From Natrinema versiforme (lineage in GTDB: Archaea; Halobacteriota; Halobacteria; Halobacteriales; Natrialbaceae): 64,000 nucleotides of DNA. The notes beneath the pieces are model-generated. The model ran no database searches and was not told the DNA's origin. It worked only from the letters and a program-made list of their open reading frames with translations. Positions within the stretch are counted from its first letter, which is position 1. Each line of letters starts with the position of its first letter. Below, in pieces: positions 46,142-54,716 of the stretch. Position numbers and translations under genes: made by a program. The stretch spans positions 1 to 64,000 of the forward strand of contig NZ_CP040330.1 of assembly GCF_005576615.1 (NCBI RefSeq). The letters run 5' to 3'.

Positions 46142-46732
46142 ATGAACGATAAGACCGAGGAACTCCGGGATATCTTCACCGACGTCACCGACGGCGAGGA
46201 AACCGTCACCGAGTCCCAAGAGAACACGCGCGGCTCCCTCGAGCGAGACGAGCGATCGGACGAGGATCGCCTCGAGAGTGTCGTCCAGCAGATGCGGGAA
46301 CGCTATGCGTTCGAAACGCAGTTATCGGACGACGAGTTGATTGCGGTCGCCAGAGCGTTCTACGACGGCCGGAGCGACGAGGCGATCGCCGACGATCTCG
46401 GCGTCGATGCCGCGGACATCTTCGAGGCCCGAATGTCGCTGCACCTCGTCGGCGAGGACGACGCCGACGAAGTCGATCTCGCAGCGATCCGCAATCGCGA
46501 GGAAGACGACGCCACGCTCGCGGCGGAGTACGACGTCAGCGCCGACCGGATCCGTCGCTACCGGCGCATCGCCGCGGCCGAAGACGAGTCTCGAGCGGCC
46601 AACGACCGCTACCGCGACGAGTTCGACAGCATCCTCGCGGACTCGGAACTCTCCGAGCAGATGACCTCTGACCTCCGCGAGGACGGCCTCGAGGACGCGA
46701 CCGAGGGGATGGAGACGAACGTGGACTTCTAG
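46142..46732 (+). CDS. Cmi4-like HTH protein
   Basis: A 196-residue acidic protein resembling the haloarchaeal family named conditioned medium-induced protein 4, known from expression in dense cultures. The start NDKTEELRDIFTDVTDGEET and a central helix-turn-helix-like segment (ELIAVARAFYDGRSDEAIAD and LGVDAADIFEARMSL), then a second one (ATLAAEYDVSADRIRRYRR), suggest a nucleic-acid-binding regulator. A TATA box upstream predicts a leaderless mRNA. A strong hairpin repeat follows the stop codon. Family naming is from recall, and the molecular function is unknown. Confidence 0.75.
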   Translation: MNDKTEELRDIFTDVTDGEETVTESQENTRGSLERDERSDEDRLESVVQQMRERYAFETQLSDDELIAVARAFYDGRSDEAIADDLGVDAADIFEARMSLHLVGEDDADEVDLAAIRNREEDDATLAAEYDVSADRIRRYRRIAAAEDESRAANDRYRDEFDSILADSELSEQMTSDLREDGLEDATEGMETNVDF

Positions 46733-46735
46733 AAC

Positions 46736-46880
46736 CCACCTTTTACGCTGCGTGAGGTTTCGCTGGTTACTACCAGCGAAACCTCCCTCGGTAAAAGCTG
46801 GACCAAAAGCACTCCTCTTTCCCCTCCACTCGCTTCGCTCGCTCCGGATCAGTCGTCGGCCCGCTCGCTCACTCGACTCG
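46736..46880. repeat. Dispersed hairpin repeat, copy 2
   Basis: A 14-base perfect stem (GAGGTTTCGCTGGT at 46754-46767 with its complement at 46772-46785, four-base loop) sits within outer TTTTAC/GTAAAA arms. It is followed from 46804 by the 24-base block shared with 7206-7229 and a further similar stretch to about 46875. It could stop transcription after the Cmi4-like gene. The rest of the gap to 47009 is GC-rich and without a gene. Confidence 0.7.
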
Positions 46881-47009
46881 CGGCTTAGCCGCTCGTCTTT
46901 TCGCGGCGCTACGCGCCGCGCTTTCGTTCGCTCGCGGATGCATCGACGTTCGCTCCGCCTACCTGTAAGCTCACGAGACTTCTTATGCGAAGGCGCGGCC
47001 AGACGGTTC

Positions 47010-47693
47010 GTGACTGACACTCGAGTCTCATTTAGCGATTTGCGGACCGCAGCCTACTGCGCCCGGAAGTGTTACTACGAGCGGACCCGCGACGATGTCA
47101 ACCGCGAGCCACCGCCCGAGGTCGAGCGGGTTCGAGATCTCGAGCCCCGGTACGAATCCCTGCTCGAGGCCCCGCCGGACGACCTCGCGGCGGAACCGAT
47201 CGCCCGCTCGCCGACCCAATACCGCGATCGGCTGGCTGCGACCAAAGGGCGACTCGAGGACGCGGGCCAGTGGGACCGGCTCCGGAATCCCCGCGATCGG
47301 GAAGTGCTCGCGACCGGCCGGGACTGTCGCGGGATCGTCCACAAGGTACTCGCAGAGCCGCTCGAGCCGGTGGTTGTCTCGCCGGGCGAACCGCCCGACA
47401 ACGGCGTCTGGCGATCCCAATCGGTCCACGCGGTCGCGGCCGCCAAGGCGCTGGCGTGGGAGCACCAGGAACCGGTCGAACGGGCGTGGCTCGAGTATCC
47501 GGCCGCCGGGGTGATTCGGTCGGTGCGGATGACGACGCGACGGAAAGCCCAGTATCGGAGCGCGCTCCGTGCGGTTCGGGAACTGGACGGGCCGCCGTCC
47601 CGGACGAACAATCGCTCGAAGTGCGAGTCCTGCGAGTTCGCGGCGGAGTGTGGCGTCAAAACCCGGACCGTGCGGTCGCTGCTGGGATTGTAG
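47010..47693 (+). CDS. Cas4/Dna2-type Cys-cluster protein
   Basis: About 227 residues with the Cas4-like frame: SFSDLRTAAYCARKCYYERT at the N-terminus and CESCEFAAECGVKTR at the C-terminus, giving a four-to-five Cys set able to hold an Fe-S cluster. The expected nuclease residues (GxxD and ExK of the PD-D/ExK core) are not evident in the middle, where HAVAAAKALAWEHQEPVERA is present. There is no CRISPR array or cas gene nearby. GTG at 47010 starts the conserved part; the upstream frame is not similar. It may be an inactive or remodelled nuclease. Confidence 0.72.
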   Translation: MTDTRVSFSDLRTAAYCARKCYYERTRDDVNREPPPEVERVRDLEPRYESLLEAPPDDLAAEPIARSPTQYRDRLAATKGRLEDAGQWDRLRNPRDREVLATGRDCRGIVHKVLAEPLEPVVVSPGEPPDNGVWRSQSVHAVAAAKALAWEHQEPVERAWLEYPAAGVIRSVRMTTRRKAQYRSALRAVRELDGPPSRTNNRSKCESCEFAAECGVKTRTVRSLLGL

Positions 47694-47707
47694 CCCGTCG
47701 GCGCGAG

Positions 47708-47917
47708 CTACCGACCTAGCGCGTATTTCAGGATCGCGGTCGTGACGGCGAAGACGAGCCCGAAGGTGATGCCGATCAGCACCGCGCTCTCGAGGGACTG
47801 CCCGGCGAATACGATCCCACTGCCGGCGTACACACCGCCGGGGACCGCGACGGCGAGGAGGAACCACAGCACTGGTTGCGTCCCGAACCACGACTCGTTG
47901 GTGGGATGACTGCTCAT
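47708..47917 (-). CDS. Small two-helix membrane protein
   Basis: A 69-residue protein with two hydrophobic segments (QPVLWFLLAVAVPGGVYAG and AVLIGITFGLVFAVTTAILK). It converges with the Cas4-like gene, with 14 bases between stops. Composition is normal for the genome, and it has the look of a conserved haloarchaeal small membrane protein, but I recognise no family or function. Confidence 0.65.
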   Translation of the reverse strand: MSSHPTNESWFGTQPVLWFLLAVAVPGGVYAGSGIVFAGQSLESAVLIGITFGLVFAVTTAILKYALGR

Positions 47918-48024
47918 GGGGCGACGTATGCGAACCTATTGGATCGTTGTCTTATATAGCTACCGTCGCCCAACGGGACGGCAGCAGCGGGTACCGGGCG
48001 ATCGGCAGTCGCGGCTGTCGAGGT

Positions 48025-48612
48025 TCAGTGTCGCTCGAGCCAGACCTCTATCTCGTCGGCCATCGCGCCGCGTCGGTGGATCGTTTCGCTCGAGACGTCG
48101 ACGACGGTGCTCTCGGTCCCGCCGTCGGTCTCCCCGTCGTCGAGGACGACGGCCGCGGCCTCGCGGATCTCGGGATCGAGCTCGGCGGGTCGGCGGGCGC
48201 TCTCCCGCCCGCTGACGTTCGCGCTGGTCGACGTGATCGGCGTTCCGGCCCGCTCACAGAGTCGCAGCGCGACGGCGTGGTCCGGCACCCTGACTCCGAC
48301 GCGGTCCCGCCCCGCCGTGAGTTCGTCGGGGACGGAGTCGCGTCGCCGGCAGAGGACCGTCACGGGGCCGGGGAGAAACGTTCCCATGAACTGTCGCTCC
48401 CGCTCGGTCGCGCGGACGTGTCGCAGCGCCGACGGGACCGAGGGCACCGCGAAGGAGATCGGTTTCGAGCGGTCCCGGCCTTTCACCTCGAAGACGCGCT
48501 CGACGGCGGCGGGATCGAGGGCGTCCGCGGCGAGGCCGTAGACCGTCTCGGTCGGGTAGACGACGAGCTCCCCCGCCTCGATCGCCTCGGCTGCGCGGTC
48601 GAACTCGCTCAT
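48025..48612 (-). CDS. Sua5/YciO/YrdC threonylcarbamoyl-AMP synthase
   Basis: Makes threonylcarbamoyl-AMP from threonine, bicarbonate and ATP for the t6A modification of tRNA. The 195-residue product has the classical start AAEAIEAGELVVYPTETVYG followed by LAADA, then VKGRDRSKPISFAV, FLPGPVTVL and TSANVSGRES. It is a single YrdC domain without the Sua5 C-terminal domain. I chose the ATG at 48612; the open frame upstream is a shadow of the next gene. It may be cotranscribed with the redoxin and glutaredoxin genes upstream. Confidence 0.92.
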   Translation of the reverse strand: MSEFDRAAEAIEAGELVVYPTETVYGLAADALDPAAVERVFEVKGRDRSKPISFAVPSVPSALRHVRATERERQFMGTFLPGPVTVLCRRRDSVPDELTAGRDRVGVRVPDHAVALRLCERAGTPITSTSANVSGRESARRPAELDPEIREAAAVVLDDGETDGGTESTVVDVSSETIHRRGAMADEIEVWLERH

Positions 48613-48662
48613 TCGATTCGAAATCGGTGGATCGCGCGCAAAAAGCTGTCGCTCAGCGCCGG

Positions 48663-49178
48663 TTACTCGAGGCCGAGTTCCGCCTCGAGGGCGTCGTAGT
48701 CGGGGAAGTCGGGCCAGTCGGTGGCGACCCACGTGCCCTCGACCGTTCGATCGTCGCCGAGCGCGAAGAAGGCGACCCGCGGTTCGCTGATACCGGTCAT
48801 GCCGTCGAGGTCGTGGTCGATCCCGTACGATTCCGCGACCCTGTTGCCGGGGTCGGCGAAGAACGCGAAGGGGTAGTCGTTGTCCTCGAGGAACCGCTTG
48901 ACGCCGTAGGGCGTCGAGGCCGTGACGCCAACGACGCGGTCCGCACGTTCGTCCCAGTTGCGTTCTTCGAGTTCGTCCCAGACGTACTTGGCGAGGAACG
49001 AGCCGGTCATCGGGGTGAAGACGAGGATGGTTCGACTCTCGCCATCGCCGACGAGGTCCGACAGCGTTCGATCCTCCCAGAACTCGTCGGTGACGAACGG
49101 TCGGGTGAACTCGGGGGCTTCCTCGCCGGGTTCGGGGTGGTCCGCCGGACCCAATTCGACGACATCGAACTCCGGCAT
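48663..49178 (-). CDS. Peroxiredoxin-like protein without cysteine
   Basis: A 171-residue thioredoxin-fold protein of the AhpC/TSA type. GEEAPEFTRPFVTDEF, the TILVFTPMTGSFLAKYVWDE helix in the active-site position, VVGVTASTPYGVKRFLEDND, YPFAFFADPGNRVAESYGI and EPRVAFFALGDDRTVEGTWV follow the family closely. No Cys occurs anywhere in the sequence, so it cannot reduce peroxide in the usual way. Its ATG overlaps the stop of the glutaredoxin gene by one base, indicating coupled expression. A structural or chaperone-like role is one possibility. Confidence 0.82.
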   Translation of the reverse strand: MPEFDVVELGPADHPEPGEEAPEFTRPFVTDEFWEDRTLSDLVGDGESRTILVFTPMTGSFLAKYVWDELEERNWDERADRVVGVTASTPYGVKRFLEDNDYPFAFFADPGNRVAESYGIDHDLDGMTGISEPRVAFFALGDDRTVEGTWVATDWPDFPDYDALEAELGLE

Positions 49179-49480
49179 CAGTCGTCACCTCCGGCACCCG
49201 CCGCGGCCGCGTCGGGCCGGTCGCGCCCGTAGGTCGACTCGAGGTAGTCCACGATGTTGGCGCTCTCCGCCATCGTGACGCCGGTGTTCTCGTCGACGAC
49301 GACGGGAACGGTCCGGACGCCGGCGACGCGCTTGACGACGTTCCGTTCGGAGTGCATCGGTTCGACGAACCGCGACCGGTACGAGAGGTCGTACTCGTTG
49401 AGCAGCCGGGCGACCCGCTCGCAGTACGGACAGCCTTGGAGCCGGTAGAACGTGATCGGTGGCTCGGCGGTCTCGCTCAT
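49178..49480 (-). CDS. Glutaredoxin / GST N-terminal domain protein
   Basis: A 100-residue thioredoxin-fold protein with the dithiol active site CPYC in FYRLQGCPYCERVARLLN, a cis-Pro region RTVPVVVDENTG and a C-terminal MAESANIVDYLESTYG. It likely reduces mixed disulfides using gamma-glutamylcysteine-dependent or thioredoxin systems of haloarchaea. It is the first gene of the group leading to the Cys-free redoxin and the Sua5 gene. Assignment to the glutaredoxin fold is firm; the physiological thiol is inferred. Confidence 0.88.
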   Translation of the reverse strand: MSETAEPPITFYRLQGCPYCERVARLLNEYDLSYRSRFVEPMHSERNVVKRVAGVRTVPVVVDENTGVTMAESANIVDYLESTYGRDRPDAAAAGAGGDD

Positions 49481-49592
49481 ACTCGAACGTAGGGGAACGG
49501 ACCGGGTAAACGTGTCGTCGCCGGCGGCGATGTCCGTAACCCGTTGTAAAATGGGAAACGGTTAACCGATCCGGCTATAAGGCTGTATATCA

Positions 49593-50999
49593 ATGGCGTT
49601 GTCTCCGCTGTTTGCGGTTCCGTTGGCTGCCTATGAAGTCCCGTTCGTGGGACTCGAGTTCGATCAGTCGGTAGTGACGACTCTCGGCGCGCTCGCCGTC
49701 GTCGTCCTCATCGCCCTCTCCGGGTTCTTCTCCTCGTCCGAGATCGCGATGTTCAACCTGCCGAAACACCGGCTCGAGGGGATGATCGAGGACGACATCC
49801 CGGGTGCGGAGTTGGTCAAGGGGCTCAAGAACGACCCCCACCGGCTGCTCGTGACGATTCTGGTCGGCAACAACATCGTCAACATCGCGATGTCCTCGAT
49901 CGCGACGGCGATCCTGTCGATGCACTTCGGCGGGCTGGTCGGGGTCTTGCTGGCGACGTTCGGGATCACCGCGCTCGTTCTCCTCTTCGGCGAGAGCGTC
50001 CCCAAGTCCTACGCCGTCGAGAACGCCGAGACGTGGTCGATTCGCATCGCGAGGCCGCTGAAGGCGACGGAGTACTTGCTTTATCCGCTGATCGCCCTCT
50101 TCGATTACCTGACGCGCCAGATCAACAACCTCATCGGATCGACGGGTGCGATCGAGTCACCGTACGTGACCCGTGACGAAATTCAGGAGATGATCGAGTC
50201 CGGCGAGCGCGAGGGGGTCTTAGAGGAGGAGGAACACGAGATGCTCCAGCGGATCTTCCGCTTTAACAACACGATCGTCAAGGAGGTGATGACCCCGCGA
50301 CTCGACATGACGGCGGTTCCGAAAGACGCCGACATCGACGAGGCGATCGAGACCTGTATCCAGAGCGGTCACGCCCGCGTCCCCGTCTACGAGGGCAGCC
50401 TCGACAACGTCCAAGGCGTCGTCCACATCCGCGATCTGGTCCGCGACCTCAACTACGGCGAGACCGGCGACGCCGAACTCGAGCTGGCGGATCTCATCCA
50501 GCCGACCCTGCACGTGCCCGAATCGAAGAACGTCGACGAACTCCTGACCGAGATGCGGGAAAATCGGATGCACATGGCGATCGTCATCGACGAGTTCGGG
50601 ACCACGGAGGGGCTGGTGACGATGGAGGACATGATCGAGGAGATCATCGGCGAGATCCTCGAGGGCGGCGAGGAACAGCCCATCGAGGCAATCGACGACG
50701 ACACCGTCCTCGTCCGCGGCGAGGTCAACATCGAGGACGTCAACGAATCCCTCGAGATCGACCTCCCCGAGGGCCAGGAGTTCGAGACCATCGCCGGCTT
50801 CATCTTCAACCGCGCGGGCCGGCTGGTCGAGGAAGGCGAGGAGATAACCTACGACGGCGTCCGAATTACGGTCGAAACCGTCGAGAACACCCGCATTCTG
50901 AAAGCCCGGCTCAAGAAACTCGAGGTGCCGGACGAGGAGAGCGAAGCGGAGCCGGAAAGCGAGGCTGCGCCGATGGAAATCGACGAAAACGACGAGTGA
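49593..50999 (+). CDS. CorC/HlyC-type CBS membrane protein (DUF21)
   Basis: A 468-residue protein with an N-terminal DUF21 domain of four membrane helices (ALAVVVLIALSGFFSSSEIA, LLVTILVGNNIVNIAMSSIA), a pair of CBS domains (VMTPRLDMTAVPKDADIDEA and LTEMRENRMHMAIVIDEFGT) and a CorC_HlyC C-terminal domain. Relatives take part in Mg2+ or Co2+ efflux and are often mislabelled hemolysins. It diverges from the glutaredoxin gene. The acidic last 30 residues are probably disordered. Family is firm; the transported ion is not known. Confidence 0.92.
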   Translation: MALSPLFAVPLAAYEVPFVGLEFDQSVVTTLGALAVVVLIALSGFFSSSEIAMFNLPKHRLEGMIEDDIPGAELVKGLKNDPHRLLVTILVGNNIVNIAMSSIATAILSMHFGGLVGVLLATFGITALVLLFGESVPKSYAVENAETWSIRIARPLKATEYLLYPLIALFDYLTRQINNLIGSTGAIESPYVTRDEIQEMIESGEREGVLEEEEHEMLQRIFRFNNTIVKEVMTPRLDMTAVPKDADIDEAIETCIQSGHARVPVYEGSLDNVQGVVHIRDLVRDLNYGETGDAELELADLIQPTLHVPESKNVDELLTEMRENRMHMAIVIDEFGTTEGLVTMEDMIEEIIGEILEGGEEQPIEAIDDDTVLVRGEVNIEDVNESLEIDLPEGQEFETIAGFIFNRAGRLVEEGEEITYDGVRITVETVENTRILKARLKKLEVPDEESEAEPESEAAPMEIDENDE

Positions 51000-51026
51000 G
51001 CCGCGTCGTCCGAGTTCTTCGACCGG

Positions 51027-51776
51027 TCAGTCCCGCGATTCGACGATCGCCGCGATGTCGCGAGCGACCGCCGGCGGAACGACGATCCGGCGCGGCCCCT
51101 GTACGTACTGGCCGTCCGGCTGCGCGTACGTGAGCCCCAGCACTGCGGCGTCCCCGATTTCTCGGACCGACACGGCATCGATCACCGCGAGGTCGATCGC
51201 CTGCTCCGGTTCGTAGAGGTAGATCGTCCCCTCGTCGCGGTCGAGCGCGCCGACGGACTGCAGGAACGAGGCGAGGACGAGGGCGATGAGCGCGAGCGGG
51301 AGACAGAGGGCCGCCAGCCCGGTAAAGGGGCCGGCACCGGCCAGTAACCCGGTCTGGGAGACGTATCGGCCGATTCCCATCAGCCCGCCGATGACCGACC
51401 CCATCACGACCGTCCCAACGGCGGCGTCCATCGCCCGATTCAGGCTCGTTCCTGAGGGCACGTCGACCGGGAGCCGCCGGACGAGTCGCTCGAGGTGTCG
51501 TTCGGTTTGACTCGAGGCGGCCAGCGCGAGGACGGTCGCAGCGAGCGCGACGACGAGAGCAGTGACGACGGTTCGGCCGACTCCGCCGGCGGCTTCGCCG
51601 GCGACTCTGTACAGTCGCCACCAGATGACGATGCCGATCGCGGCGAAGAAGGTGCCGACCCCGAGCATCCACAGGAGGCGCACGGTGCGGGAGGTGCTCG
51701 CGTCCCGCCGCCACTGGATCGTCTCGTCGGGAGTGTCGGTGACATCGACGGCGTCCTCGTCCATACTCGAACTCAC
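51027..51776 (-). CDS. Membrane protein near phosphate permease
   Basis: A 249-residue protein with about four membrane helices (RLLWMLGVGTFFAAIGIVIW, TVVTALVVALAATVLALAAS, GTVVMGSVIGGLMGIGRYVS, LAALCLPLALIALVLASFL) and a C-terminal soluble segment of about 70 residues (IYLYEPEQAIDLAVIDAVSV). It lies 36 bases downstream of the phosphate permease gene on the same strand, so an accessory role in that operon is plausible. An internal ATG at 51764 is an alternative start. No family recognised. Confidence 0.72.
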   Translation of the reverse strand: MSSSMDEDAVDVTDTPDETIQWRRDASTSRTVRLLWMLGVGTFFAAIGIVIWWRLYRVAGEAAGGVGRTVVTALVVALAATVLALAASSQTERHLERLVRRLPVDVPSGTSLNRAMDAAVGTVVMGSVIGGLMGIGRYVSQTGLLAGAGPFTGLAALCLPLALIALVLASFLQSVGALDRDEGTIYLYEPEQAIDLAVIDAVSVREIGDAAVLGLTYAQPDGQYVQGPRRIVVPPAVARDIAAIVESRD

Positions 51777-51812
51777 GATCCGTCGTGTAAAGACCGTTCG
51801 ATGTCGGCCCGC

Positions 51813-53006
51813 TCAGAGGAGGATCGCGCCGACGGCGGTGTAGCCGACGTAGGAGACGACGATCGCACCGGCGAGCGACCCGATCCACGCGAGTACGGTA
51901 ACGCCCATCTTGCGGGCACTGACGCCGCCGCCGCTGCCGGCCGCGGCGTAGCCGCTCCCGATGATCGCGCTGACGATAATTTCGTTGAACGAGACCGGAA
52001 TGCCGTACAGGACCGCGGCCTGCGCGATGATAAAGGAGGGGATGAGCGCGGCGATCGACCGCCGCGGCCCCAGCGAGGAGTAGTCCTGCGAGATCGCCTT
52101 GATCATTCGCGGCGCGCCGGTCCACGACCCCAGTAACAGGCCGAAGCCGCCGCCGACGAGCATCGCGATCAGCGGCAGGTCCAGTTCGCCCGACAGCGGG
52201 ATCAGCGGCCCGATCGCGAGCCCGACCTGACTGCCGCCGGCGGAGAACGCGACGAGCCCGCCGAGGATCAGCAGGAAGTGGCGCTCGCCGCGTTCGGTTC
52301 CGCTTCTGAGATCGACCGCGATCGCGCCCGCCCACAGCGCCGCGATCACGAGCGTCGCGGCGGCGGTTCCGGCGACCGCCGGTCCGGGAATCCAGCCGCT
52401 CGAGGCCTGTGCGATCGACGCCCCGCCGGACCCCGACCCGAGGAGCGCGAACTCGATGTTGGCGACGATCGCGCCGACGACGGCGGCCAAGACGATGATG
52501 AGGTACTCCTCGGCGACCACCTCGGCGCGGAGCGCTCGGGCGACCGCGTAGGCGATCGAGCCCCCGACAAAGGGTGTCAGGACCCACAGCGTGGCGATCT
52601 GGGTGTACTTCGGCCACGCCGGGTCACCGCCCATCGCGAGACCGGTCCCGATGACTGCGCCGGTAACCGTAAACGCCGTCGCTATCGGATAGCCAGTGAA
52701 GATACCGATCGCGACCAGTCCGGCCGCGATGAGCAGGGCGAGCGTGGCGGCAAGCGACGAGAGCGTCACGTCGCCGGCGATCAGTCCGGTCCCGACCGCC
52801 TCGGAGACGTTCGCCCCCTGCAGAACTGCGCCGGCGAAACCCAGCAGTCCGACGAGAAAGCCCGCTCGCATCACCGAAATCGCGTTCGCGCCGACGGCCG
52901 GTGCGAACGGGGTGGAGCCGCTCGAGCCGGCACCGATCGCCCAGGCCATGAAGAGACTCGCGAGTGCGGCCACGAGAAAGGTTCCGAGCGTGGCGATTTC
53001 GACCAT
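51813..53006 (-). CDS. PiT family inorganic phosphate permease
   Basis: A 397-residue transporter with about ten membrane helices. Two PiT repeats are seen: N-terminal FMAWAIGAGSSGSTPFAPAV followed by GANAISVMRAG, and C-terminal FNEIIVSAIIGSGYAAAGSG followed by VSARKMG. Members import phosphate with H+ or Na+. Length is close to the archaeal norm. Gly/Ala-rich helices and the missing soluble loop are typical. It is transcribed with the membrane protein that follows. Confidence 0.9.
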   Translation of the reverse strand: MVEIATLGTFLVAALASLFMAWAIGAGSSGSTPFAPAVGANAISVMRAGFLVGLLGFAGAVLQGANVSEAVGTGLIAGDVTLSSLAATLALLIAAGLVAIGIFTGYPIATAFTVTGAVIGTGLAMGGDPAWPKYTQIATLWVLTPFVGGSIAYAVARALRAEVVAEEYLIIVLAAVVGAIVANIEFALLGSGSGGASIAQASSGWIPGPAVAGTAAATLVIAALWAGAIAVDLRSGTERGERHFLLILGGLVAFSAGGSQVGLAIGPLIPLSGELDLPLIAMLVGGGFGLLLGSWTGAPRMIKAISQDYSSLGPRRSIAALIPSFIIAQAAVLYGIPVSFNEIIVSAIIGSGYAAAGSGGGVSARKMGVTVLAWIGSLAGAIVVSYVGYTAVGAILL

Positions 53007-53181
53007 CTACTCGCCTCCTATTAGCGGATCGTACAAGTGTGTGCCGACCTGTGACTGCCAGCGGCGGCCGAGCAGAGAGCGCAATCGCACAGGTTCTGCT
53101 CGAGTCAATGCGGTTGGGAGATCCGCGAGCATCTGCCCGATTATCGTGTCCGTTTTCCGCCGCATCGGAACCTCGCGCGCA

Positions 53182-53583
53182 TTACTCGACTGGCTCGGAC
53201 TCGGTCGCGACGTGCTCGAGAAAGAACTCCCTGTGTTTGTACAGGATCCAGAGGCCGGTCAGCCAGAGCGTCGTGGCAGTCACGATACCCAGTAGTAGAT
53301 CGGTATTATCTTCGACGGTACCTGCGTTGAGAACGCCGAAGAACCCCGCTATAACGTGGTAACTCCAGGTAAGGAATCCGCCGGCGAGACCGATCGGTCG
53401 GCCGGTAATGATCGTCCAACCGAGAGCGACCGTGCACCCGCCTACGACGATCGATGGCCACGTCCCGAGAGAGGGAGCCCCACTACTGCCTCGAATAGCG
53501 ATTCGGATCCCGTTGAGAAGGATGAGCCAGCCCAGTATTCCGACGCTGAGTGGGGCTTTATTCATAGTTATTTGAGTGCCCAT
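53182..53583 (-). CDS. Four-helix membrane protein, unknown
   Basis: A 133-residue protein with four hydrophobic segments (SVGILGWLILLNGIRIAI, WPSIVVGGCTVALGWTIITG, IGLAGGFLTWSYHVIAGFFG, LLGIVTATTLWLTGLWILY). An internal ATG at 53565 is an alternative start. Composition is a little less GC-rich than the adjacent permease. I recognise no family; it may be a conserved haloarchaeal membrane protein. Confidence 0.65.
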   Translation of the reverse strand: MGTQITMNKAPLSVGILGWLILLNGIRIAIRGSSGAPSLGTWPSIVVGGCTVALGWTIITGRPIGLAGGFLTWSYHVIAGFFGVLNAGTVEDNTDLLLGIVTATTLWLTGLWILYKHREFFLEHVATESEPVE

Positions 53584-53920
53584 TTCTCTGTCCCGATATG
53601 AGTAAATACTATGCCAATAGTTATGATTTTCTAAGAGGTGGCTTACAGACGGTCATGGCTGAGGGGCTCGCAGACGGACTGATGGCTGCCACACTCACAG
53701 GGGTGTTACTCTAGAGAGTGCGCACCCGATTAGAGCGAGTCGCGACTTCTGCTGGCGAGTGATGTCGGTACCGTACCCGACGTCGAAGACTGTCGCACGT
53801 CGGTTTCGTCTGCACCCCCTGATCGCTAGGTTCGGCTAGCTATTCGTCACGCTGGTGCGTTCGAGATATCACTCCGCGTGGTAGGCTCGCCGATCCCGAT
53901 ACCATGATCTGCGTTCTCGC
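53584..53920. other. Intergenic gap with one possible short peptide
   Basis: No clear gene. An open frame at 53598-53714 on the plus strand would encode 38 residues (begins MSKYYANSYDFLRGG) with no detectable family; I do not annotate it as a gene. The rest is unremarkable apart from an A+T-rich start near 53585-53640 that may hold promoter elements for the membrane protein. Confidence 0.35.
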
Positions 53921-54643
53921 TCAGTTCGTCGTCGACCGCGAGTTATCGTCGGGCTCTGGCGGCGGCTCGGCGCCCTCGATGGCTTCGGCCGCGTCGGTGT
54001 CCTTCTCGATCTCGACGTGCCAGCGGTCGACCTCGTCCTCGTAGTCGGCGAGCCGGTCGGAGACGCTCTCCTTGAGCACGTCGTCGTTGACGTTGACCTC
54101 GAAGACGAACTGCTCGCCGTTCCCGCCGTTGCGCGCGGCCTGCTGGATGTTGGCGCTAATGAGTTCGTTGTCGAAGTAGTAGGGCGCGAGTTGAGTCATC
54201 ACGTTCTGATAGACCGTGTCCTCAACGCGGCGCAGTGCCTTCCGGCTCGCGGAGTCGGCCGCGCGCGCGACGTAATCGATCGACTCCTTCCAGTTGTCGA
54301 CCGCGGCCTCGGCGTCGTCGTCCTCGAGTTGCTCGTAGGACTCCGAGAGCTTCTCGCCGGCGGTCTTGATGTCTTCGTCCGGCTCTTTGCCGGCTTTCTC
54401 GCCTTTCCCTTCCTCGACGCTGGCCTGATCGGCGGTCTTTTCGCTGACGTCGGAATCGAGGGTTTCGTGGGCCTTGGGACGCCACTCGTCCCACTCCTCG
54501 AAGGCGCGTGCAAAGCGCGCGCCGTACTCCTGGTCAGGATCATGGACATCGACGTCTCGAAGCGCGCGCGTGATGCGCTCGCCGTGTTCGACGATGTCGC
54601 CCCAGTCACCGCGAACTTTGAACCCCGAGATACTCTCTTCCAT
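53921..54643 (-). CDS. DUF5828-like haloarchaeal protein
   Basis: A 240-residue acidic, mainly helical protein. It starts MEESISGFKVRGDWGDIVEH, with a Lys/Glu-rich linker (VEEGKGEKAGKEPDEDIKT) and a later domain (LAPYYFDNELISANIQQAAR, QFVFEVNVNDDVLKESVSDR). It resembles a haloarchaeal conserved family I recall as DUF5828. I chose the ATG at 54643; the upstream frame is not similar. It lies downstream of the Gln/Met-rich protein on the same strand. Function is unknown. Confidence 0.7.
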   Translation of the reverse strand: MEESISGFKVRGDWGDIVEHGERITRALRDVDVHDPDQEYGARFARAFEEWDEWRPKAHETLDSDVSEKTADQASVEEGKGEKAGKEPDEDIKTAGEKLSESYEQLEDDDAEAAVDNWKESIDYVARAADSASRKALRRVEDTVYQNVMTQLAPYYFDNELISANIQQAARNGGNGEQFVFEVNVNDDVLKESVSDRLADYEDEVDRWHVEIEKDTDAAEAIEGAEPPPEPDDNSRSTTN

Positions 54644-54716
54644 TCGGCTGGCCGAGTGGTAGCGTGCGGATAGGTATAAACTTCTCTGCCGTGACTCGCC
54701 TGTCCGGCCGGTGGCC

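Noticed and set aside
53598-53714. 38-codon open frame (MSKYYANSYDF...)
   Set aside because: No conservation evidence, no promoter with proper spacing and no family, so it is mentioned only in the gap description.
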